Assembly (NCBI GenBank): GCA_036274675.1
Contig: DASUFE010000004.1
Location: 1 to 19,285, forward strand
Direction: 5' to 3'
Origin: DASUFE01 sp036274675
GTDB lineage: Bacteria; Pseudomonadota; Gammaproteobacteria; HTCC5015
Length of the DNA stretch: 19,285 bases
Shown here: one piece after another, positions 7,445-14,918 of the stretch
How positions within the stretch are numbered: position 1 is the first letter of the stretch
Layout of the letters: every line of letters starts with the position of its first letter
The notes under the pieces: generated by a model
Seen by the model: only the letters and a program-made list of their open reading frames with translations
Database searches by the model: none
Told to the model about the DNA's origin: nothing
Position numbers and translations under genes: made by a program

Positions 7445-9148
7445 CTAAGGTTTCAACGCATCCATCCGTTGCGAGACCTGGGAGATTTCCGATTCCCAGG
7501 TGGAATCCTGACCGATCACGATGGGCTTGAGCAGAATCACCAGCTCGCTGCGCTTGGCGACGGTCTGAGTCTGCTTGAACAGGTGGCCCAGAATTGGAAT
7601 CCTGCTTACCAACGGAACACCGGACTCGACCTCAGTCTGGTTGTTCTGCATCAGGCCGCCGATGACGATGACCTGCCCGTTCTTGGCGCGTACGATCGAA
7701 TCCGATTCGCGCACCGTGCTGAAAGCGAGCGGCAGCGACTGGTCCTGGCCCGCAAAAGTTATATCCTTGACCTGATCCTTCACTTCGCTGATGGCGGGAT
7801 GGATATGCAGGGTAACCTGCTCCTTGTCGTCGATCTGCGGTGTCACATCGAGTGCGATGCCGGAGAAGAACGGCGTCAGCACGATCTGCGGCGTGGTGGT
7901 GGTGGCGGTGCCGGTGGTGGTGGTGGCCGAGATCTCCGTCACAAAGAATTCGTCGGAGCCGACCTTGATTACCGCCTTCTGGTTGTTCACGGTCGAGACG
8001 CGGGGGCTCGACAGTACGTTGACCTTGCCCTGCTGGTCGAGCAGGCGGATCAGCACGGCGAAATCGTCGCTGGCGGCGCCGATCGCGAAGATATTGCCGA
8101 ATCCCGGCAAGGCCCTGGTGCCGGTCAAGCCGGAGCTGAGAAATTTGCCGGAACTGTCGACCACCTCGGACACACCGTCGATGGTCTCGAACTGGCTGGC
8201 GAAAGCATCGGCTCTGGTCCCGTCATGCAATGCGGCCCAGTTCACACCCGCCTGATGCATGTCGTTCAACTGTACTTCGAGCACCTTGGCCTCGATCAGA
8301 ACCTGGCGCTGCAGGTTTATTTGCGCGCTGCTGAGAAAATTCTCGACGTCGCGCAGCTCGCCCGGCATGGCGCGCACTACGACGATGCCGGACTGCGCGT
8401 TGACCACCACGCTGCGTCCGTCCTTGCTGCCGATCAGGGTATACAGGGTGGTTTCCAGGCCTTTCCAGAAATCCGCCTCGGAATCGGTTTCGATATTGCT
8501 CGACGCAGTGGCCGAGTAGTCATGGCCGCTGCCACCCCGGTTCGAACGGTTGTTGCCGATGCCGCTGTTATTACTGCCCTGCTGGTTCATGCCGTCGCTG
8601 TCGCCGCCCGAGAACTGGCCGGAGTTGACCCGGGTCGTCGATGTGCCCTTGCGCGCCACGTTGAGATAGCTCACGTTGAAAATCTGCGACTGCAGCCGGG
8701 CCGGCAATATGTAGTAGCCGGCGCGGTTCTTCTGGTATTCGTAACCGTAGACATCGCGGGTGACTTCCAATACCTCGTCAATGGTCACGTTCTTCAAATT
8801 CAGGCTGATGACGCCGTCAACATCGGGGTGCACCACAATATTGATCGGCGTATCCTGCACCAGGCCCATGAAGAAAACCCGCGCGTTGACGCGGTTGACG
8901 TTGATATCGAAGCGCTCCTCGTGCGCGGGCTGACTCAACTTGCCGGGCAAGCTCGGGGTATAACCCGGCAGCAGGGCGTCGGCCACGGCCTGCGGCGGAG
9001 TGCCGCCTGCGGCAGTCTTGGCATCGGGTTCTGGAGCCGGCGCGTCCGCCGCATCGGCATCGGGCTTCGCAGGCCCGCCGGCGCAAGCGACCGCCAGAAT
9101 CGCTATGATCAGAGTGGATGCAACCAATTGCGTATAGTTGTTGTTCAT
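7445..9148 (-). CDS. mshL: MSHA outer-membrane secretin MshL
   Basis: 567-aa secretin forming the outer-membrane channel for the pilus. The start at 9148 was chosen because it has an AAGGAA ribosome site and begins a signal sequence ending in LAVAC (Cys22), a near-canonical lipobox suggesting a lipoprotein. An upstream in-frame ATG at 9172 overlaps the mshK stop and is the alternative. N-domains at about 85-190 (VHPDVDGVISLNLKNV), then a Gly/Ser/Asn-rich linker (about 205-245) and the second N domain. The C-terminal secretin domain has VNVLSSPRVSTVNNQKAVI, a Thr-rich loop, ALDVTPQI and VPLVSRIPILGHLFK. It sits between the alignment genes and mshM as in other MSHA loci. Confidence 0.95.
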   Translation of the reverse strand: MNNNYTQLVASTLIIAILAVACAGGPAKPDADAADAPAPEPDAKTAAGGTPPQAVADALLPGYTPSLPGKLSQPAHEERFDINVNRVNARVFFMGLVQDTPINIVVHPDVDGVISLNLKNVTIDEVLEVTRDVYGYEYQKNRAGYYILPARLQSQIFNVSYLNVARKGTSTTRVNSGQFSGGDSDGMNQQGSNNSGIGNNRSNRGGSGHDYSATASSNIETDSEADFWKGLETTLYTLIGSKDGRSVVVNAQSGIVVVRAMPGELRDVENFLSSAQINLQRQVLIEAKVLEVQLNDMHQAGVNWAALHDGTRADAFASQFETIDGVSEVVDSSGKFLSSGLTGTRALPGFGNIFAIGAASDDFAVLIRLLDQQGKVNVLSSPRVSTVNNQKAVIKVGSDEFFVTEISATTTTGTATTTTPQIVLTPFFSGIALDVTPQIDDKEQVTLHIHPAISEVKDQVKDITFAGQDQSLPLAFSTVRESDSIVRAKNGQVIVIGGLMQNNQTEVESGVPLVSRIPILGHLFKQTQTVAKRSELVILLKPIVIGQDSTWESEISQVSQRMDALKP

Positions 9149-9164
9149 TGGTTTTTCCTTAGGT

Positions 9165-9602
9165 TTATTCATTTCGCCGCAACGAAGCGGCCACTGGCCG
9201 CAGCACGACCAGTTGCCCGTCGATATCCAGTTCCACGCTGTTGCCATAGATGTTACGCACCCGCGCGCCATCCACTTTCCCGCCGACACCGATCAGGCGG
9301 TCATTGATCATCGCCAGCTTGCGTCCGGCCGAAACCAGGATGCCGGTCACGCGCCAGCGCGGATCTCCCGTGTTGCGCGGCGCTGCGCTGGCGCCGCTCT
9401 GCGGCGGACGCATCGGGTCGCTCATGTTCTCGGCGGATGCCAGCGATAAGGACAAAATAAGGAAGCTTATTAGTAACGCAACGATCGGAAGCGACTTGAA
9501 ACGTAATACAGTGGGCGCGGCCCTGCGGATAACCGGCCGACAAGGCAAGGAATCAGCAAGCGCACCGGTTTTGGAAAAGGATTTACGCACCGATCCACCC
9601 AT
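9165..9602 (-). CDS. mshK: MSHA biogenesis protein MshK
   Basis: Up to 145 aa. One membrane/signal-anchor helix (about 38-56) is followed by a small periplasmic domain starting with the DPMRPP motif and ending in a beta-rich unit (WRVTGILVS, AMINDRLIGVGG, VRNIYGNSVELDIDG). This resembles MshK and PilP/GspC-type proteins that link the inner-membrane complex to the secretin. The first ATG (9602) overlaps the end of mshJ by 20 bases and has no clear ribosome site. GTG at codon 5 or a TTG at about codon 19 could be the true start, so the N terminus is uncertain. The stop is 16 bases before mshL. Confidence 0.85.
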   Translation of the reverse strand: MGGSVRKSFSKTGALADSLPCRPVIRRAAPTVLRFKSLPIVALLISFLILSLSLASAENMSDPMRPPQSGASAAPRNTGDPRWRVTGILVSAGRKLAMINDRLIGVGGKVDGARVRNIYGNSVELDIDGQLVVLRPVAASLRRNE

Positions 9603-10290
9603 CCGTCAGACTCAAGGTTTCAAGCCGAATCCACACTTCGGCCCGGGGATATCGCTTCATCGTCAGCGTCATTGCCGACCAGGCGAAGCGCCAACGCAGG
9701 GATTCAAGCTGTTTCACATAGCGCAGGGTGCTGAAATAGTCGCCGCTGAAGCTCAGCTCCATACCGTGCACATACACGCTTGGACCGACTCCCGCGGTCT
9801 CGGGAACTGCTGCAACCGCCTTGTCAACGGCCGCCGGTCCCTCCTTGCCGGTGAGAGGCGATACCGGGCCAGTACTTTCGAGCCGGGTCAGCTGCAGCCC
9901 CGGTTCCTTGTCGATCAGGGCCTTCAGCACCTCGACCATCTGCTGCGGGGTTACGAATTCGACGGTTTTCGTTTTCAGGACTTCGTCGATCCGGTTTATT
10001 TCCTGTGTATAACGCTCGAGGCGGTTCTTTTCCTGTTCGTTCGGATCCTGCTGCAGACTTTGCGCCAGGCTCACCTGCAAAGCGTCAGCCGTCGTCTTTT
10101 CGGTTTTGAGCGTCATCAACTCGTTTTGCAGCGCGGCGCGGCGCTCGAGCTGGCCGTGAAGCAGCATACCGTCCCAGAGAAACAACAGGGCAACCGCCGT
10201 TGTGCCGGCGACCAGAATGCGCTCGCGGTACGAGAGTGCGTTGATGCGGGCCGCCAGCCGGCGCAGCTTTTCATGCTTGAATTTCATCAT
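9583..10290 (-). CDS. mshJ: MSHA biogenesis protein MshJ (PilO/GspM-like)
   Basis: 235 aa with a basic cytoplasmic N terminus, one membrane helix (about 25-42), a charged coiled-coil region (about 45-105) and a ferredoxin-like periplasmic domain (about 115-232). This is the layout of PilO/GspM-type alignment proteins. The RINALSYRERIL segment before the helix is typical of MshJ/GspM. It partners the PilN-like protein encoded just upstream, whose stop overlaps this start as ATGA. The start could be the second Met, one codon on. Confidence 0.88.
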   Translation of the reverse strand: MMKFKHEKLRRLAARINALSYRERILVAGTTAVALLFLWDGMLLHGQLERRAALQNELMTLKTEKTTADALQVSLAQSLQQDPNEQEKNRLERYTQEINRIDEVLKTKTVEFVTPQQMVEVLKALIDKEPGLQLTRLESTGPVSPLTGKEGPAAVDKAVAAVPETAGVGPSVYVHGMELSFSGDYFSTLRYVKQLESLRWRFAWSAMTLTMKRYPRAEVWIRLETLSLTDGWIGA

Positions 10291-10937
10291 TCGCGGGCGC
10301 CCTCTTTCCCCTTGGTGAAAGCCAGCAGCGATTCCGATTCCGGATCGCCCGTCGTCAGCGCGAAGTCGAGCAGGGATTCGTCCTTTTCATTACGCCTGAT
10401 AACAACTTTGCGGAACTCGCGCCCCGCATAGGCGTTCTCCTGGCTCAGATTGCCGACGAACTGCGGCACCCGTTTCGCATCCACCGTGGTGCCCTGGAGA
10501 TAAATATCGCGGCCGTTGGTGGAGATGTCGATGCGCGACAGCCACATGCCTTCCACGTGCTGGCGGGCGAGGCCGGCCAGCAGTTCGGAGAAATAGACCG
10601 TATCACGCCGCTGCTCGGTCTGCTCGACCAGCTTCAGCATGTCCTGGCGCGCCTGCAGTTGGCGCGATGCCAGGGTCGCGCGCATTGAGAGATTCTGGTC
10701 AACCGCGCGGTTCTGCACCCGGACCGTCATCTCGGCGTTGGCCTGCTTGAGCGTCTCCAGCTCCGCCTTGAGCGAGCTCACTTTGCCGCCCGAATACATG
10801 TTGGATACCGCGAGCCCGGTGCTGCAGAGCACGATCAGCAGCAACATGCCCGCCACGCCCAGGAAAATCTGATCGGCCGACAGCATAAGTTCCGGTTGCC
10901 GGAATTCCGCCTGGTAAAGATTGATCTGCTGCTTCAT
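10287..10937 (-). CDS. mshI2: PilN-like MSHA alignment protein (MshI2)
   Basis: 216 aa. The N-terminal QINLYQAEFR stretch resembles the INLLP segment by which PilN docks into PilM. A membrane helix (about 24-44), a coiled coil (about 53-115) and a periplasmic ferredoxin-like domain (to about 190) follow. It is therefore the PilN equivalent, recruiting MshI to the membrane and pairing with MshJ. The start overlaps the mshI stop by four bases (ATGA). Some annotations call this product MshI2; the PilN relationship is the firmer statement. Confidence 0.85.
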   Translation of the reverse strand: MKQQINLYQAEFRQPELMLSADQIFLGVAGMLLLIVLCSTGLAVSNMYSGGKVSSLKAELETLKQANAEMTVRVQNRAVDQNLSMRATLASRQLQARQDMLKLVEQTEQRRDTVYFSELLAGLARQHVEGMWLSRIDISTNGRDIYLQGTTVDAKRVPQFVGNLSQENAYAGREFRKVVIRRNEKDESLLDFALTTGDPESESLLAFTKGKEGARE

Positions 10938-11911
10938 ACGGCGGCTTCCTCTTCTTCGCGCAGTGCGGCGCCGACGGCGAGCAGGCAGCGCGACTGGCTT
11001 TCGGCGTCGAGATCCAGCTTATAACCGGCCAGCCGCTCCAGGATCAGCGGTTCAACCTGTATGTTGAGTTCCGTATAGATATGCTGGGTGAGTTCGCTCG
11101 TCAGCTTGTCCGGTGGATAGACCAGCAGGCGCGGCGGCATCGGTTGCGCGAACTGGCTTTCGAAGAAATCCATTGAGCGCTGCAGCTCAAGCACAAGATC
11201 TCCGCGAATGTTCTGCTCGCCGAGCAAAAGGTCGTTGTAGCCGAACTCAAGCCGGCGCGCGAGGTAGACTTCGTCCTGCTTGACGAAGACCAGCAGGCCC
11301 TGGTGTTCCGTGAGCGAAAGCACGATGGTGCCGCTCTCGTTTTCGGGCAACAGGCTGACCACGTTGCGCAGGGCGAATTCGCCGATATCGATGGACTTGA
11401 GCGTCAGGTCGGATTGTTGCAGCCAGTCGACCTCGCGCTGCACATCGGCGCGGTTCGCCGCCACCACGTACAGCATGCGTTCCGTGCCACGCTGGCCCGC
11501 CTTCGGGTATTCGAAAACGTCTACCACGGCGTTTTCCACCGGGTACGGCAAAAGTTCATTGATCTTCCAGCGCGCGGCCGCCCGCAACTCCTCGGGGCGC
11601 AGGGCCGGGCTGCTGGTCTGCAACAGGTTATAAAGATTGGAAGGCATCAGTACGGTGGCGTGCTGTTTCTTCAGCCGGTGCTTGTCGACTGCGGCTTTGA
11701 GAGCCTGGGGAATTTCAGATTGATTGCGTACAGGTATGAATTCGCACTTGATAGTTGAGGGCTTGCCCTTTCTTCTCAGAGCCAGTGCGATGCCATCAGC
11801 ATGGATATCAATACCGACTGACACAGGATCCACGTCATTTTTATGAGGTTTCAATCTCAACATACGTCTATTACCATGTCCGCGGTCACCCAAAAAACCA
11901 AGCACTATCAT
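10934..11911 (-). CDS. mshI: MSHA biogenesis protein MshI (PilM-like, actin fold)
   Basis: 325 aa from the ATG at 11911. Cytoplasmic PilM/GspL-like protein with an actin-type ATPase fold: the first phosphate loop VGIDIHADGIALAL (about 32-45), the RWKINELLPYP segment seen in PilM-type proteins, and a second-domain glycine/acid pattern around 190-230. It binds the PilN-like protein to form the cytoplasmic ring of the alignment complex. The start at 11911 has a GAGGG ribosome site four bases away and begins MIVLGFLGD, typical of MshI. An ATG at 11863 is the alternative, and a longer reading to 11992 would run into the probable promoter. It is the first gene of the msh operon in this window. Confidence 0.9.
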   Translation of the reverse strand: MIVLGFLGDRGHGNRRMLRLKPHKNDVDPVSVGIDIHADGIALALRRKGKPSTIKCEFIPVRNQSEIPQALKAAVDKHRLKKQHATVLMPSNLYNLLQTSSPALRPEELRAAARWKINELLPYPVENAVVDVFEYPKAGQRGTERMLYVVAANRADVQREVDWLQQSDLTLKSIDIGEFALRNVVSLLPENESGTIVLSLTEHQGLLVFVKQDEVYLARRLEFGYNDLLLGEQNIRGDLVLELQRSMDFFESQFAQPMPPRLLVYPPDKLTSELTQHIYTELNIQVEPLILERLAGYKLDLDAESQSRCLLAVGAALREEEEAAV

Positions 11912-12358
11912 CGGCCCTCGGGGCCTCTGCTTGAGGCATATACTTATAATAAGCGAAAAAAGCCGCGAAAGTCGCCGATTTTTTTCAGCCACTCCCTCGT
12001 GCGAGAGACCGCCGGTCGGAGAAATTGCCTCTTTTATCCTTATTATTCAAATACTTATACCTCGTCATTCGATGGTATAAACCCCTATTGGCAATATTTA
12101 CAAAATTACTTACCGCATCTAATTAATAAAGCACATGAAGAAGCGGCATGGATTCTGCATCCAGCCATCGGGGTACTCTGATCCAAGTATGGAAGAGGCA
12201 GAATTTCTGTTATTGATCTGGGGCAAAAGCCGGGCGAATTGTTTAAGAAGCGCGTCACAATGCACCGGTTTAAAAAGGACAGGAAGACTGACTCTCAATC
12301 CGGAATCAGACGGGTAAAAAACTTTGAATTCTCCGCCGGACGGCTGCAGGAAGTTAAA
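11912..12358 (-). promoter_or_regulatory. Leader and promoter region upstream of the msh operon
   Basis: A 447-base gap without a convincing gene. Its middle (about 12031-12135) is markedly AT-rich against the GC-rich genes. The best minus-strand sigma70-like pair is TTGTAA (12098-12103) and TATACC (12074-12079), spaced by 18 bases. A motif TATAAGTAT(T/A)TG appears twice on the minus strand, near 12048-12059 and 11936-11947, and each copy could act as a -10. A small inverted repeat (GCCTC/GAGGC) lies just before the mshI ribosome site. Short plus-strand ORFs here have no gene-like features. No terminator for the GGDEF gene was found in 12241-12358. Confidence 0.4.
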
Positions 12359-13258
12359 TCAAGAAGCTGCTTCGGAAATTCTGTCTTCGTAAATCACGAC
12401 ACAGTTGCGTCCGCGCTGCTTGGCCTCCGTCACCGCGTCGTCCGCGGCCTTGAGCATCGACTCTACAGAGCCGGTATTGGCATCGCAGATCTTGACGCCG
12501 ATACTGGCCGTGAACCGGATCTCCTCGTGATCGAAGACCACGGGGGTGTTTTCGAGGGCACGCAGTACGCGGCCGGCGAAAGCGGCGACGTCCGACTTGT
12601 CGGCCTCCGGGATCAGGAACATGAACTGCTCTCCGCTGAAGCGCGCGAAGATATCCATAGCGCGCAGGTTGTTCATACAGGTATTCGCGACGGCCTGTAA
12701 AACCGCATCGCCGGCGAAATGCCCGTGGCTCTCGTTGATTTTCCTGAAGTGGTCGATATCGACCGCGAGTATCGAGAATACGGTGCCGTAGCGTACTGCT
12801 TTGGCCAATTCCTTCTCCACCTGATCGATGAAGAAGCGGCGGTTGTAGACGTCAGTCAGGTCGTCCATGATGGACAAGGCCCGCAACTTTTCCTCCGAAC
12901 GGTCAAGCTGGGAGATCAGAGTGATGAAATTGTAGAACACCACGGAACCGATCAGGGCGCTCAGCATAATCGGCGCGGACAGGCTGGATGGATCCACTGA
13001 CCGGTAGCGCAGCCAGTCGAGCCCGGCGATAACCCCCGCCACCAACGCGATCAGGACGGCTGTAAATACAAGGACGGTGTTGATTTCGCCGTAGCGGCGG
13101 ATGAAGTGTCGTATGAAAGCTTGCGCGTTCATATGCCTGAATTGCACAAAATCCCGGGGCGCCGAGTCGTAATCATCCGTCCTTAATACCGCTCCGTAAA
13201 AAGTGAAACCTGGAAAATCGAGATCGAAGCTATGTAGACCTTGTTTGTACCGCATCAC
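12359..13258 (-). CDS. Membrane GGDEF-domain protein with degenerate signature
   Basis: 299 aa from a GTG at 13258 (ATG at 13255). GAGG 8 bases before this GTG and a promoter just upstream favour it over the internal ATG at 13132, which would give 257 aa. Two membrane helices (about 60-80 and 95-115) precede a complete GGDEF domain (about 127-292). Its VDIDHF, N175, GHxxGD and RGRN elements are present. The active-site signature is SGEQF (208-212) instead of GGDEF/GGEEF, with Gln for the usual fourth-position acid, so cyclase activity is doubtful. The inhibitory-site RxxD (R199-D202) is intact with the normal five-residue spacing, so c-di-GMP binding is plausible. No EAL domain. It could be a c-di-GMP receptor, or a weakly active cyclase, acting on the neighbouring pilus. 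Confidence 0.9.
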   Translation of the reverse strand: MMRYKQGLHSFDLDFPGFTFYGAVLRTDDYDSAPRDFVQFRHMNAQAFIRHFIRRYGEINTVLVFTAVLIALVAGVIAGLDWLRYRSVDPSSLSAPIMLSALIGSVVFYNFITLISQLDRSEEKLRALSIMDDLTDVYNRRFFIDQVEKELAKAVRYGTVFSILAVDIDHFRKINESHGHFAGDAVLQAVANTCMNNLRAMDIFARFSGEQFMFLIPEADKSDVAAFAGRVLRALENTPVVFDHEEIRFTASIGVKICDANTGSVESMLKAADDAVTEAKQRGRNCVVIYEDRISEAAS

Positions 13259-13286
13259 AGGCCAGACCTCAATCGATTTCTGAAAA

Positions 13287-13314
13287 AGTATATGTGAAGG
13301 TACGGCAATAGCAA
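13287..13314 (-). promoter_or_regulatory. Candidate promoter of the GGDEF gene
   Basis: On the minus strand TTGCTA (13309-13314) and TATACT (13287-13292) are separated by 16 bases, a good sigma70-like pair (4/6 and 5/6). Transcription would start near 13280, giving a leader of about 22 bases to the GTG at 13258. Confidence 0.5.
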
Positions 13315-13452
13315 GTAATGCAGTTAACCGCCGTCCAGATCAGCGGCCGCGAACTCGCCGTGACGGACGAGGTATTAAAACAGCGCCGGCCCGGAAAGGC
13401 ATCATACTTTCGGCCGAGCCTTGGCGTTTTGCGCTTATGACAAAGGAAGTGT

Positions 13453-13484
13453 CAAAAAGGAAACGCGCTCGGGAGGGAGCGCGT
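13453..13484 (-). terminator. Intrinsic terminator of the yihY gene
   Basis: A perfect 8-bp GC-rich stem (ACGCGCTC with GAGCGCGT, 13463-13484) has a six-base loop and starts 11 bases past the yihY stop. On the minus strand it is followed by TTTCCTTTTTG. This is the clearest rho-independent terminator in the window. Apart from this and the promoter at 13287-13314, I see nothing in the 13259-13495 gap. Confidence 0.8.
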
Positions 13485-13495
13485 ACACCGGAATG

Positions 13496-14815
13496 TTAAT
13501 CCTTCAAAACCAGCAGGTCCTTCAGGCTGACCTCGCTGAGATGCCGGTCCAGATCCTTCTCCACGTCCTGCAGCAGGCTGTCGAGTTTGCGCAGGTCGGC
13601 GCCATGGACGCTTCTCTTCAGTCCGGCGGTATTGCGGACGATCTCCAGCGCTTCGCGCAGTGAAGTGTCTTCAAGCGGCAGCGCCGGCTGATAGACCCAG
13701 CTTTCGCCGCGCTCGAGTTCGGTCAGCAGATTGCCCTGCTTCAGCAGGCCGATGGTATTGGCGACGATGCGGCCGGGCAGGCCGGTTTCCGCCACCAGCC
13801 TTTCATAAGGCACAGGCTGCTTTTTCGTGTAGAAATAGCGCCCGGTGATGAACAGAACCAGCAGCGCGATGCGCTCGGAGTCGCGGATGCTGAGCCTGAT
13901 TTCCGATCTGCCGAATCTCAGATTTTCAGGATATTGAAGATAGAACACGAGATCCGCGCCGATCAAAATGATAAGCCAGTTCACATAGACCCAGACCATG
14001 AATACGAACAGGATGGCGAAACTGGAATACACCGCGGTGTACGAGGCGGAGGTCACCACGAACATCGCGAACAGCCAACTGGTGGTCTGCCACAGCACTC
14101 CGGAAACAATGCCGCCAATCAGGGCCGGCTTGATGCGGACCTTGGTATTCGGAATAAACAGGTAGAGAAAAGTAAAAGCCGCGATCACGAACAGATAGGG
14201 CAGCAGTTGTGCGGCGAAGCGGTAGGCGAAGCCGAAAGGTTCGATCGCGATCATCTTTTGCACGAAATCGTGGTTCAACAGGGTTCCGCTCAAGCCCAGT
14301 GCCGTAAACACCAGCAGGGGTCCTACCACGAACACACTCAGATAGTCGCTCAAACGGCGCATCAGCGAACGGTTGTTACGCAGCTGCCATATACTGTTGA
14401 ACGCGACTTCGACTTTCTGGATCAGTGAAATCGCGCTGTACAGCAGCAATACCAGGCCGACGGTGCTGAGCGCGCCCACCTTGACGTTTTCGACGAAATC
14501 GATGATCTGCCCCGCGATCTCGACTCCTTTCGCGCCAAAAGGCTCCAGCGCCTTGAGCAGCATGGGCTCGATCTTCATATGCACGTCGAAGGCGCGCAGC
14601 AGCGAGAAGCAGAGCGCCAGCAGGGGAACGATCGACAGCAGCGTGGTATAGACCAGGCTCATCGCGTGCAGGGTAATAGGGCCTGAGACCATGTCCTCGG
14701 CGAGGCGCCGGATCAGCCGGTAGCACCATTGCAGGCGGCGCTGCGTGACGGACTTCGGATCCTCCAGGAAATCCTCGACCTGGTGCTTGAGCGTATCGTA
14801 TCTCTGTTTCAGCAT
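13496..14815 (-). CDS. yihY: YihY/BrkB-family inner-membrane protein
   Basis: 439-aa membrane protein of the YihY/BrkB (UPF0761) family, formerly mislabelled ribonuclease BN. The N-terminal half has about six membrane helices, including the family stretch SLVYTTLLSIVPLLAL near 53-68 and the loop YSAISLIQKVEVAFNSIW near 125-142. Residues from about 310 form a soluble tail resembling a winged-helix fold (VPYERLVAETGLPGRIVANTIGLLKQGNLL), a common C-terminal addition in this family. The biochemical function is unknown; transport or envelope roles have been suggested for relatives. A GGAGG ribosome site lies close before the ATG at 14815, and a strong terminator follows. Confidence 0.9.
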   Translation of the reverse strand: MLKQRYDTLKHQVEDFLEDPKSVTQRRLQWCYRLIRRLAEDMVSGPITLHAMSLVYTTLLSIVPLLALCFSLLRAFDVHMKIEPMLLKALEPFGAKGVEIAGQIIDFVENVKVGALSTVGLVLLLYSAISLIQKVEVAFNSIWQLRNNRSLMRRLSDYLSVFVVGPLLVFTALGLSGTLLNHDFVQKMIAIEPFGFAYRFAAQLLPYLFVIAAFTFLYLFIPNTKVRIKPALIGGIVSGVLWQTTSWLFAMFVVTSASYTAVYSSFAILFVFMVWVYVNWLIILIGADLVFYLQYPENLRFGRSEIRLSIRDSERIALLVLFITGRYFYTKKQPVPYERLVAETGLPGRIVANTIGLLKQGNLLTELERGESWVYQPALPLEDTSLREALEIVRNTAGLKRSVHGADLRKLDSLLQDVEKDLDRHLSEVSLKDLLVLKD

Positions 14816-14843
14816 ACGGCCTCCGAATAAAACTGAAAACCAA

Positions 14844-14913
14844 CCACAGAGAACACCGAGTATACTGAGGTTTCTTTAATCATTATGTCGCTGTGCTCTC
14901 CGGTGCTCTGCGC
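14844..14913. repeat. Imperfect inverted repeat of the CACAGAG type
   Basis: The gap between yihY and the ATPase gene carries CCACAGAGAACACCGAG on one side and, inverted, CGCTGTGCTCTCCGGTGCTCTG on the other. Each arm is built from degenerate CAGAG/CACCG units. The composition recalls short degenerate repeats I have seen in intergenic DNA of many environmental proteobacteria. Whether it is dispersed in this genome cannot be judged here. Confidence 0.45.
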
Positions 14914-14918
14914 TGATA

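Noticed and set aside
6593..9307. A 904-codon open frame on the plus strand opposite mshM, mshL and mshK
   Set aside because: It is antisense to three genes with unmistakable family motifs. Its translation is rich in His, Gln, Arg and Ala with no domain pattern, as expected of a shadow frame in GC-rich coding DNA.
11912..11992. Longer N terminus for MshI
   Set aside because: It would extend into the probable leader and promoter. The family typically begins shortly before the actin-like phosphate loop.
12135..12317. A 60-codon plus-strand frame in the msh leader
   Set aside because: No ribosome site, no family resemblance, and its composition is not gene-like.
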